From NCBI GenBank assembly GCA_023410155.1, contig JAEYQF010000172.1, positions 1 to 8,572 of the forward strand: a stretch of DNA of 8,572 nt, written 5' to 3'. The translations under genes and the position numbers were made by a program. Shown in pieces: positions 1 to 5,969 of this stretch. Origin of the DNA: Verrucomicrobiota bacterium (GTDB taxonomy: Bacteria; Verrucomicrobiota; Verrucomicrobiia; Opitutales; Opitutaceae). Under the pieces are notes generated by a model. It searched no databases, was not told the origin of the DNA, and saw only the letters and a program-made list of their open reading frames with translations. Each line of letters starts with the position of its first letter. The first letter of the stretch is position 1.

Positions 1-13
1 ACCCCGTAGCAAC

Positions 14-205
14 ATGAAACACAATGTTGGCTCTACTGACTGCACCCTGCGCGTGGTCCTCGGACTCGCTATTATTCTCGGCGGCCTCTCCGTTCATTCC
101 TGGTGGGGCCTGGTCGGCCTCCTGCCCCTGGTGAGTGGATTGGTGCGCTACTGTCCCGTGTATCCACTGTTTGGATTCAACACAGTCGATCCGCGCGAAG
201 AGTAA
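14..205 (+). CDS. DUF2892 (YgaP-type) small inner-membrane protein
   Basis: A 63-residue protein with two hydrophobic segments (about residues 12-27 and 30-45) separated by a short polar turn (HSWW). A conserved-looking CPVYPLFG stretch with Cys47 follows the second helix, and an N-terminal Asn-Val-Gly-Ser-x-Asp motif precedes the first. This layout is that of the DUF2892 family, short membrane hairpins found alone or fused to a rhodanese domain, as at the C-terminus of E. coli YgaP. The function of the free-standing form is not established; a role in sulfur or cyanide/thiocyanate handling is suggested only by rhodanese partners. Here an exported rhodanese gene begins 95 bp downstream on the same strand, which supports the family call. 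The ATG at 14 is chosen because the family motif begins directly there. Only 13 bases of upstream sequence are present, so its promoter and any further upstream partner are not visible. Confidence 0.85.
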   Translation: MKHNVGSTDCTLRVVLGLAIILGGLSVHSWWGLVGLLPLVSGLVRYCPVYPLFGFNTVDPREE

Positions 206-236
206 GTCGTTCAATCACTGTCCTGCGGTCCCAAGC

Positions 237-278
237 GCCGCCCCGCCCGGGGCGGCCGGTGAGCGCTCGCGTTTTTTT
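237..278 (+). terminator. Possible terminator between the DUF2892 and rhodanese genes
   Basis: A perfect 8-bp GC stem (GCCGCCCC at 237-244, GGGGCGGC at 249-256) closes a 4-base loop. A run of seven T lies at 272-278. The T run is about 15 bases away from the stem rather than adjacent, and a second small palindrome (GAGCGCTC, 261-268) lies between. It is therefore an imperfect intrinsic terminator, or possibly an attenuating structure in the rhodanese leader. If it works, the two neighbouring + strand genes would be only partly co-transcribed. Confidence 0.35.
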
Positions 279-300
279 CCCGAACCGATAGCTTCCGCCC

Positions 301-699
301 ATGAATCCTTCGCGTGCGCTCTCCTGGTTGATCGGTTTCTTCATCACGGCGTTGTCCGCAGCAGCGGCCGAGGTGCCCCGCCTGACTCCTGCAGAAGCCG
401 CGCAGCGTGTAGCCGCAGGCGAAGCGATCTTGATCGACGTGCGCGAGCCGTCGGAGTGGGCCGACACCGGGGTGGCCGGTCCCGCCGAGCTGCTGCCGAT
501 GAGCGACTTCAATGGCGACCGGGCGCAGTGGTCGCCGTTTCTCAAGAAGCACGCGGGCAAGCCGCTCATCGTCTACTGCCGCTCGGGCACGCGCTCTGGA
601 AAGGTCGCAGCCGCCCTCAAGGCTGAAGGCGTGGACGTGTCCAACTCAGGCGCCTTCAAGGATTGGCAGGCCGCCGGATTACCCGTGCGTAAACCTTAA
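301..699 (+). CDS. Exported single-domain rhodanese (sulfurtransferase)
   Basis: A 132-residue protein beginning with a Sec-type signal peptide: a short positively charged start, a hydrophobic core at about residues 7-20, and small residues Ala-Ala-Ala before Glu24, suggesting cleavage near residue 23. The rest is one rhodanese domain: LTPAEAAQRV at the start, the LIDVREPSEW strand-helix motif (44-53), and the active-site loop Cys93-Arg-Ser-Gly-Thr-Arg-Ser, followed by the terminal GAFKDWQAAGLPV segment. Rhodaneses carry a persulfide on the loop cysteine and transfer sulfane sulfur to acceptors such as cyanide or thiols. The size and export resemble E. coli PspE. The loop is intact, so activity is plausible, but the acceptor is unknown. 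It lies 95 bp after the DUF2892 gene, a pairing that mirrors YgaP, although in YgaP the rhodanese domain is cytosolic whereas this one should be periplasmic. No Shine-Dalgarno motif precedes the ATG. Confidence 0.88.
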   Translation: MNPSRALSWLIGFFITALSAAAAEVPRLTPAEAAQRVAAGEAILIDVREPSEWADTGVAGPAELLPMSDFNGDRAQWSPFLKKHAGKPLIVYCRSGTRSGKVAAALKAEGVDVSNSGAFKDWQAAGLPVRKP

Positions 700-747
700 G
701 CCGCCACGCGCCGCCGTGCACGTGGCTCGTGGCTAAAGCGAACCGGG

Positions 748-1104
748 TCAGCGACTCCACCCCCGGTGGGCGCGGCCTGCGCCGTCACGCGGACCACGCC
801 GGGAGTCCGGCAGGACGATGAGCAGCACGGTGGCGGCGAGCACAGCCGCCCCGACTGCCACCCAGGCGGGCCATCGTCGGAATTGGAGTCGGAGGGCGCG
901 CGTGTGCTTCCAGAGATGCACCGCCACAGCGATCGCCATCGCGACACTTGCCCAGGAATGCACGGCTTTCACGGCGTGCAGATGGGAGTCCCACCACAAG
1001 ATCGCGCCACTTGCGCCACAAACCAGGAAGCTCGCGACGAGGCACGGCGTGGAGCTCCGCTGGATCCAACTACCGACGATCGGCGGGGCTGCGGGTGATC
1101 CCAT
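748..1104 (-). CDS. Small DUF4405-like membrane cytochrome-b-type protein
   Basis: From the ATG at 1104 the protein has 118 residues and three hydrophobic helices: about 20-38 (ending in Leu-Trp-Trp), 45-65, and 80-98. The second helix carries His49 (in VHSWAS) and the spaced pair His63-x3-His67 (in VHLWKH). That pattern matches DUF4405 and related flavinylation-associated or cytochrome-b-like membrane domains, where such histidines are proposed haem ligands. It is shorter than the usual four-helix versions, and the tail after the third helix is Arg/Gly-rich. A GTG at 1146 would add 14 residues that look like leader rather than domain, so the ATG is preferred; neither has a convincing ribosome binding site. 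It is convergent with the rhodanese gene (48 bp) and divergent from the degP-like gene. No partner oxidoreductase is visible. The family call is moderate; it could be another small haem membrane anchor. Confidence 0.6.
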   Translation of the reverse strand: MGSPAAPPIVGSWIQRSSTPCLVASFLVCGASGAILWWDSHLHAVKAVHSWASVAMAIAVAVHLWKHTRALRLQFRRWPAWVAVGAAVLAATVLLIVLPDSRRGPRDGAGRAHRGWSR

Positions 1105-1141
1105 ATCTCGGATCCGAGTCTCCGCGGGATGCAAAGCCTCG

Positions 1142-1156
1142 GTCACAGCCTGTGAC
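1142..1156. promoter_or_regulatory. Perfect inverted repeat in the divergent intergenic region
   Basis: GTCACAG-C-CTGTGAC is a perfect 7-bp inverted repeat around one base. It sits 38 bp upstream of the ATG of the - strand cytochrome-like gene and 80 bp upstream of the protease ATG, in the only region where both promoters can lie. The size and symmetry suit a dimeric regulator's operator. The arm motif TGTGA/TCACA recalls CRP/FNR half sites, but their order is inverted relative to the CRP consensus, so no regulator is named. By chance, one 7-bp perfect palindrome with this spacing is about as likely as not in a window of this size, so only its position supports it. Confidence 0.3.
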
Positions 1157-1236
1157 GCTGCGCCTGCCCGCAGATTACAAAAATGTCATCCCACAGAAAG
1201 GCTCCGGCAACGTCGTTGTGGCATCTTCTCCCGGTC

Positions 1237-2793
1237 ATGAAACCCCTCTCTGCTCATCTCCCTGTCTCCCAGCGCTGGCTCAAGGCCGCCAGCGGTTTGC
1301 TTGCCTCGGGGGTGCTCGCTGTTGCTGCCCTGCATGGCGCCAACGCTAACTCGAAGCCCTCGGTCTCTCTTCAGTTCGACAACACGCCCGTGAATCGCGA
1401 GGCGATGGAGCCGGCCAGCTTCTCCAAAGTCGCCAAGAAGGTTTCCCCAAGCGTGGTCACCGTTACCGTCGAGGCGAAGGCGCGCACGGAACGCGTGAAC
1501 CGCACCGACGAGTTTTTCGGTGGCAACGACGAGTTTTTCCGCCGCTTCTTCGGCATCCCGGGACATGGCCGCTTGCCGCGACAGCCGGAGCCCGCGCAGC
1601 GTGGACTGGGGTCCGGCGTGATCGTCTCCCCCGACGGTTACATCGTGACCAACAATCACGTCATCGAGGGCGCGGACCGCGTGCTCGTGACCCTCCAAGG
1701 CAATCGCAACCTGAAGGCCACGGTCGTCGGGCGCGACCCGCAGACTGACATCGCCGTCATCAAGATCGACGGCAAGGAGTTCCCTGCGGTCAAATTCGCC
1801 GACAGCAGTAATGTAGAAGTAGGCGACCGCGTGCTCGCCATCGGTAATCCCTTCGGCATCGGCGAGACGGTGACCACCGGCATCGTGAGCGCCACCGGGC
1901 GACGCGCGGGCATCGGCCTCGCCTATGAGAATTTCATCCAGACCGACGCCGCCATCAATCCGGGCAACTCCGGCGGCGCGCTCGTCGATATCGACGGTCG
2001 ATTGATCGGCATCAATACCGCCATCCTGACCCGCACGGGCGGGTTCCAGGGCGTCGGTCTCGCAGTCCCCTCCGCCATGGTTCGTCACGTCGTGGACAGC
2101 CTGGTTCAGAACGGGAAAGTGATCCGCAGCTACATTGGCGCCGGCGTGCAGGATCTCACGCCGGAACTCGCTGATTCATTCGGCCTGGATAACAACCTCG
2201 GCGCGGTGATCACGGATGTGCAGCCCAACACTCCCGCCGCCAAATCCGGCCTGAAGAGCGGCGATGTGGTCCTCCGCTTGGACAACACGCCCGTGGCCAA
2301 CGCCAGCGGCCTGAGCTTCGCCGTCAGCCTGCTCAAGCCAGGAACGAAAATCAGCCTCGAGATCCTGCGTAATGCCAAGAAGCAGACCTTGTCGGTCGTC
2401 ACCGCCCAGCGCCCCGATCGGTTCGGCGCGAACAGCGGGCTGCGAGGCGACGGCAGCGATCCCGACAGCTTCGGCGCCAACTCCGACATTGGCGTGCTCA
2501 ACGGCGTCGCCGTCACTGACATCGACGCGGCCTCCCGCCGTCAGCTCAACATTCCGAAGCGCATCCAAGGCGCGCTTATCACGCAGGTGGATCCCGAATC
2601 CGCGTCTGCCCGCGCCGGGCTCAAAGCCGGGGATGTTATCCTCGAAATCAACCAGCAGCCGGTTACCTCCGCCGAGGACGCCGTCCGCCTGAGCGAGGAA
2701 GCGACCGAGAAGAAGACTCTCGTGCGCCTCTGGTCCAACGGCGGCACCATCTTCGCCGTCGTCGACGAGACCGAGGAGGACAGCTCCGAGTAA
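1237..2793 (+). CDS. Do-family periplasmic serine protease (DegP/DegQ/HtrA)
   Basis: A 518-residue protease/chaperone of the HtrA family, acting in the periplasm on misfolded envelope proteins. A basic N-terminus and hydrophobic segment (about 17-35, ending AANA-like) form a signal peptide. The ATG at 1237 is chosen because it starts this signal; an in-frame ATG at 1183 would add 18 residues without signal character. The trypsin-like domain (about 60-285) shows the complete triad: His141 in NNHVIEG, Asp171 in PQTDIAVIKI, and Ser245 in INPGNSGGALVD. A Phe-rich LA-loop-like segment (91-106) precedes it. Two PDZ domains follow: PDZ1 at about 290-392 with a YIGAG start, and PDZ2 at about 417-512 with GLKAGDVILEINQQPV. 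The C-terminus is acidic. The length and two-PDZ layout fit DegP/DegQ rather than DegS. A terminator and then a two-component system follow on the same strand, suggesting envelope-stress control. DegP versus DegQ cannot be decided from sequence alone. Confidence 0.95.
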   Translation: MKPLSAHLPVSQRWLKAASGLLASGVLAVAALHGANANSKPSVSLQFDNTPVNREAMEPASFSKVAKKVSPSVVTVTVEAKARTERVNRTDEFFGGNDEFFRRFFGIPGHGRLPRQPEPAQRGLGSGVIVSPDGYIVTNNHVIEGADRVLVTLQGNRNLKATVVGRDPQTDIAVIKIDGKEFPAVKFADSSNVEVGDRVLAIGNPFGIGETVTTGIVSATGRRAGIGLAYENFIQTDAAINPGNSGGALVDIDGRLIGINTAILTRTGGFQGVGLAVPSAMVRHVVDSLVQNGKVIRSYIGAGVQDLTPELADSFGLDNNLGAVITDVQPNTPAAKSGLKSGDVVLRLDNTPVANASGLSFAVSLLKPGTKISLEILRNAKKQTLSVVTAQRPDRFGANSGLRGDGSDPDSFGANSDIGVLNGVAVTDIDAASRRQLNIPKRIQGALITQVDPESASARAGLKAGDVILEINQQPVTSAEDAVRLSEEATEKKTLVRLWSNGGTIFAVVDETEEDSSE

Positions 2794-2811
2794 GCGAATC
2801 CCTTTAGTCAG

Positions 2812-2836
2812 GTGTTGTGTGTATGTGTTGTGTGTA
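2812..2836. repeat. Tandem 12-bp GT-rich direct repeat
   Basis: The 12-mer GTGTTGTGTGTA occurs twice exactly (2812-2823 and 2825-2836), separated by one T, giving a 13-bp period. It lies after the protease stop codon and just before the terminator, and ends 99 bp before the response regulator ATG. Its composition (only G, T and A on this strand) is very unlike the GC-rich surroundings. Direct repeats with about one helical turn plus a few bases are the type of site OmpR-family regulators bind, but the terminator lies between it and the regulator gene, so this role is speculative. Simple replication slippage is the alternative. Confidence 0.75.
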
Positions 2837-2843
2837 AGGTGAA

Positions 2844-2885
2844 GCCGCCGAGGCCGGAGCAATCCGCCTCGGCGGCCCCTTTTTT
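2844..2885 (+). terminator. Strong Rho-independent terminator after the degP-like gene
   Basis: A perfect 11-bp GC-rich stem (GCCGCCGAGGC at 2844-2854, GCCTCGGCGGC at 2866-2876) encloses an 11-base loop. After CCC comes a run of six T (2880-2885). This is a textbook intrinsic terminator for transcription coming from the protease gene, ending its transcript about 90 bp after the stop codon. It implies that the downstream regulator/kinase pair normally needs its own promoter in the 50 bp between the terminator and the ATG at 2936. Confidence 0.92.
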
Positions 2886-2935
2886 GGTGCCGTTGAGAGC
2901 TTTCCCGGCGCGGCGCAATTCCCCAACCTTCCCCC

Positions 2936-3610
2936 ATGCGCGTGCTGCTCGTCGAAGATGATGCCAAGATCGCCTCGTTCGTTGTGCGCGGCCTCAAGGA
3001 GGCAGGCTTCGCCGTCGATCATGCCGGGGACGGTGACACCGGCCTCGCGCTCGCCCAGAGCACGACCTACGACGCCGCGATCATGGACATCATGCTCCCG
3101 GGCCTCGATGGCGTGAGCCTGGTGAAGCGCCTCCGCATGGCGCGCCAAACGATGCCGATCCTGTTTCTCAGCGCCAAAGCGAGCGTGGACGATCGCGTCG
3201 CCGGCCTACAGGCGGGCGGCGACGACTACCTCACGAAGCCTTTCGCGTTTTCCGAACTGCTCGCCCGCCTGCAGGCGTTGATCCGCCGCGCCACGCGTGC
3301 TCCCGAGGCCACAAAGCTCACCGTCGGAGACGTCAGCGTCGATCTCGTCACGCGCGAAGTCACGCGCGGCGGCGAGCGCGTCGAACTGCAGCCACGCGAG
3401 TTCACGCTGCTCGCTTTCCTTCTCCGCCATGCCGGCCGACCGGTCACGAAAACCATGATCCTCGAGCACGTGTGGGACTACAGCTTCGACCCGCAGACCA
3501 ACGTCGTGGATGTCGTCGTGCACCGGCTGCGTTCGAAGATCGACCCGGACAAAACCCGCCTCGAGACGCTCCGCGGCGTCGGTTACGTCTGGCGCCAGCC
3601 CCATGCTTGA
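2936..3610 (+). CDS. OmpR-family two-component response regulator
   Basis: A 224-residue regulator with an N-terminal receiver domain (1-118) and a C-terminal winged-helix DNA-binding domain (about 127-221). Receiver residues are all present: acidic pocket Asp8-Asp9, phosphoacceptor Asp51 in IMDIMLPGLDG, Ser79 in LFLSAK, and Lys101 in YLTKPFAF. The effector domain shows the family hallmarks LQPREFTLLAFLLRHAG, the recognition-helix region NVVDVVVHRLRSKID (about 189-203), and the closing RGVGYVW. This is the CusR/CopR/MprA-like branch by general appearance. It should be phosphorylated by the kinase encoded directly downstream, whose ATG overlaps its last codons by 8 bp (ATGCTTGA), implying translational coupling. 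The ATG at 2936 starts exactly at the family's conserved MRVLLVEDD. The leader is C-rich (ccaaccttccccc) with no Shine-Dalgarno motif. The target genes are unknown; the adjacent protease is the obvious candidate. Confidence 0.95.
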   Translation: MRVLLVEDDAKIASFVVRGLKEAGFAVDHAGDGDTGLALAQSTTYDAAIMDIMLPGLDGVSLVKRLRMARQTMPILFLSAKASVDDRVAGLQAGGDDYLTKPFAFSELLARLQALIRRATRAPEATKLTVGDVSVDLVTREVTRGGERVELQPREFTLLAFLLRHAGRPVTKTMILEHVWDYSFDPQTNVVDVVVHRLRSKIDPDKTRLETLRGVGYVWRQPHA

Positions 3611-5009
3611 TCGCTTCCGCCAGTCCCTCGCGCTGAGGCTTGCGGCTCTTTACGGGCTGCTGTTCGCAATCGGCGCCGCCGCCACCTTCGGCGTGCTCTA
3701 TTGGCTGCTCGCGAGCGCCCTTGAAGCCCGCGATCGCGCCGCGGTCGAGCAACGCCTTCAGGAATACGCCGCCCTTTACGATGTGGCCGGAGCTGCCGCC
3801 ATTCGCAACCGGCTCGCCGCCGAGCAGACCACGCCCGACGTCAGCTCGCTGCTCGTCCGCATCATTGGCAAAACCGGCGAGACCGTTTTTGCGCGTGTCC
3901 CCACGGGCTGGGTGGAAACACAGGAAAAACAGATGCTCGTGCCGGACGGCTGGGGCGGCTGGGAGCCGCAGGTCGTTCGCACCGTCCGCGTGCCGCGGAA
4001 TGCCGAGAAGGATTTTACCGTCGCCTCACGCCCGCTGCGCGACGGACGCCTGCTGCAGGTTGCGCGCAGCACGGACAATCGCGCCGTCCTCCTCGCGCCG
4101 CTGCGCCGCTCGTTTCTCCTGGTCGGCAGCGGGGCGCTCCTGCTCGCGGGCGTGGCGGGCGGCGTGCTCGCGTGGCGCGTCACTCGCCCGATCCGGGTGG
4201 TCAACGACACCGCGCGTCAGATCATCCGCACCGGCGACCTCGCCGCGCGCGTGCCCGCACCGCCGGGCGCCAGCGGCGAACTCGCCGAACTCGTTCACCA
4301 GCTCAACGCCGTCCTCGCGCACAACGCCAAGTTGATCGGGGCCATGCGCGAAACCCTCGATAATCTCGCGCACGATCTCCGCACTCCGCTCGCCCGCCTT
4401 CGCGGCACCGCCGACCTCGCGCTGCAATCACAAGCCGATCCCGTCGCCACTCGCGAAGCCCTCGCTGACTGCGTCGAGGAGTCCGAACGCGTGCTGCGCT
4501 TGCTCGAGACCTTGCTCGACGTGTCCGCCGCCGAGACCGGCACGCTCCCGTTGCGTCGCTCGCCGGTGGACCTCGCCCACCTGCTCTCCGAAGCCGCCGA
4601 TCTCTACCACGAAGTCGCCGAGGACAAACAAATCGCCGTCAGCCTCGACGCTCCCGCGCCCATCACGCTGCTCGCCGATCCGCTTCGCCTCGGGCAGGCC
4701 GTCGCCAATCTGGTCGACAACGCCATCAAATACACCCCCGCCGGCGGACGCGTGCGACTCTCGCTGCGTCACGACGGGAAGGAAGCGACTCTCGAAGTCG
4801 CCGACAGCGGACCGGGAGTGCCACCCGAGGAACGCGACAAAATCTGGCGCCGCCTCTATCGCACCGACACGAGTCGTTCCCAACGGGGCCTCGGCCTCGG
4901 CCTCAGCTTGGTGAAAGCCATCGTCGAAGCCCATCGCGGCACCGTCCACGTCGACGACGCTCCCGGAGGCGGTGCGAGTTTCCGCGTCCGCCTGCCGCTC
5001 GTAGCGTAG
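3603..5009 (+). CDS. Membrane sensor histidine kinase (HAMP-HisKA-HATPase_c)
   Basis: A 468-residue kinase partnered with the preceding regulator. The start at 3603 overlaps the regulator stop and begins directly before the first membrane helix. Layout: TM1 about 12-37; periplasmic sensor about 38-168, containing Trp/Gly-rich GWGGW (116-120) and not recognised as a named sensor fold; TM2 about 170-191; HAMP about 190-243; HisKA with H-box NLAHDLRTPLARLR and phosphoacceptor His257; then the catalytic ATPase domain. That domain has the N box LVDNAIKYTP (Asn373), G1 DSGPGVP (401-407), the F-box position reading IWRRLYR, and G2 GLGLGLSL (429-436). All kinase motifs are intact, so autophosphorylation and transfer to Asp51 of the regulator are expected. 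The signal is unknown; because the sensor is periplasmic and degP lies upstream, envelope damage is a reasonable guess. It converges with the methyltransferase gene with only 15 bp between stop codons and no clear terminator. Confidence 0.95.
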   Translation: MLDRFRQSLALRLAALYGLLFAIGAAATFGVLYWLLASALEARDRAAVEQRLQEYAALYDVAGAAAIRNRLAAEQTTPDVSSLLVRIIGKTGETVFARVPTGWVETQEKQMLVPDGWGGWEPQVVRTVRVPRNAEKDFTVASRPLRDGRLLQVARSTDNRAVLLAPLRRSFLLVGSGALLLAGVAGGVLAWRVTRPIRVVNDTARQIIRTGDLAARVPAPPGASGELAELVHQLNAVLAHNAKLIGAMRETLDNLAHDLRTPLARLRGTADLALQSQADPVATREALADCVEESERVLRLLETLLDVSAAETGTLPLRRSPVDLAHLLSEAADLYHEVAEDKQIAVSLDAPAPITLLADPLRLGQAVANLVDNAIKYTPAGGRVRLSLRHDGKEATLEVADSGPGVPPEERDKIWRRLYRTDTSRSQRGLGLGLSLVKAIVEAHRGTVHVDDAPGGGASFRVRLPLVA

Positions 5010-5024
5010 CAGCGGGGCCTCGGC

Positions 5025-5969
5025 CTACCGCGCGCGCAGGTTCTTGGCCGCGAACAGCACTACGCAGTCGCTGCCGTCCTCGGTCGCGAGCCATTGGGGC
5101 TTCAGCGACGCGAACTCGCGATTGATCTCGTCGTGCAATCCGCCGACTTCGATCAACACGATGCCATGCGGCGTGAGCCGATCCTTCGCTTGCGCGAGTA
5201 GTTTCCGGATGATCACGAGCCCGTCCGGCCCGCCGTCGTGAGCCATGCGCGGCTCCGCCGCGAATTCTGGATCCTGCTCGTCCACGAGCTGGCTCGGCTC
5301 ATACGGAGGATTGCTGAGGATCACATCGTAGCGCGCGGGAGGCACGGCGTCGAAGACATCGCTTTCGAACAACTTCACGCGGCGCGTGAGATCGTGTTCG
5401 CGAACGTTGATCTTCGCCACCTCCAACGCCTCGCGCGAGAGGTCGATCGCATCGACCTGCGCTTTCGGGAACTGATGCGCGAGCAGGATCGCGAGGCAGC
5501 CCGAGCCGGTGCACACGTCCACCACGCGGTCGACCGGACCGTCGAGCGCCAGGGTGGGCGCGGAGTTTCTCCGCCGCGACTCGCTGGTGATCCGCGGGAT
5601 GATTTCCAAGAAGTAGCTGCGCGGGATGATCACGCGCTCGTCCACGTAGAACCGGTGTTCGCCGAGCCACGCTTCCCGCGTGAGATACGCCGCCGGCACG
5701 CGTTCAAGGACGCGTCGGCGAAACACCTCTTCGAGTTTCCGCCGCTGGCCGACGGTGAGCTTCATCGCGAGCACCGCGGGCTCGCTGTCCAGCGACAGCG
5801 CGAGGGTTCGAAGGATCAAGTAAAGCGCTTCGTCATGCGCGTTGGTTGCCACCTGGCCTAGCGCAACCTCCTCCGCTTCGTAGAGCGCCTCCGCAAACTC
5901 CAGCCAGTCCCCTGGCGTGCGCAATTCGTCGCGCACCGCAAATGGGTCAGGCTTTCGGCTCGTCGGCAT
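5025..5969 (-). CDS. prmB: PrmB/HemK-type protein-(glutamine-N5) methyltransferase
   Basis: A 314-residue SAM-dependent methyltransferase. The N-terminal region (about 18-125) matches the PrmB pattern: DWLEFAEALY, HDEALYLIL, the Arg-rich helix, VPAAYLTREAW, and FYVDERVIIPRS. The Rossmann domain then has the SAM motif I VVDVCTGSGCLAI (149-161), acidic Asp176 after motif II, and the HemK-family catalytic signature SNPPYEPS (219-226), which binds the target glutamine. The CTGSGC form of motif I and the N-terminal domain favour PrmB (modifies ribosomal protein uL3) over PrmC (release factors), though PrmB is best known from proteobacteria, so the true substrate here is inferred. The length fits the family. 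Its ATG lies 23 bp inside the end of the upstream rhomboid-like gene, so translation is probably coupled, and it is the last gene of a three-gene - strand cluster. Confidence 0.88.
   Translation of the reverse strand: MPTSRKPDPFAVRDELRTPGDWLEFAEALYEAEEVALGQVATNAHDEALYLILRTLALSLDSEPAVLAMKLTVGQRRKLEEVFRRRVLERVPAAYLTREAWLGEHRFYVDERVIIPRSYFLEIIPRITSESRRRNSAPTLALDGPVDRVVDVCTGSGCLAILLAHQFPKAQVDAIDLSREALEVAKINVREHDLTRRVKLFESDVFDAVPPARYDVILSNPPYEPSQLVDEQDPEFAAEPRMAHDGGPDGLVIIRKLLAQAKDRLTPHGIVLIEVGGLHDEINREFASLKPQWLATEDGSDCVVLFAAKNLRAR

Noticed and set aside
703..726. Hairpin GCCACG...CGTGGC between the convergent rhodanese and DUF4405 genes
   Set aside because: Only 6 bp with a 12-base loop and no T run on either strand; too weak to call a terminator.
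1107..1118. Palindrome CTCGGATCCGAG just upstream of the - strand ATG at 1104
   Set aside because: A 12-bp perfect palindrome is expected about twice by chance in a window this long; no other support.
1186..2088. 300-codon - strand open frame opposite the protease gene
   Set aside because: The protease with full catalytic triad is on the other strand; the antisense translation is Asp/Gly/Ala-rich shadow sequence.
2893..2920. Possible promoter TTGAGA - 16 bp - GCAATT before the response regulator
   Set aside because: The -10 match is poor and the host's sigma consensus is unknown; a promoter should exist here, but this placement is not supportable.
5238..5861. 207-codon + strand open frame opposite prmB
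   Set aside because: Antisense to a methyltransferase with intact SAM and NPPY motifs; no independent support.
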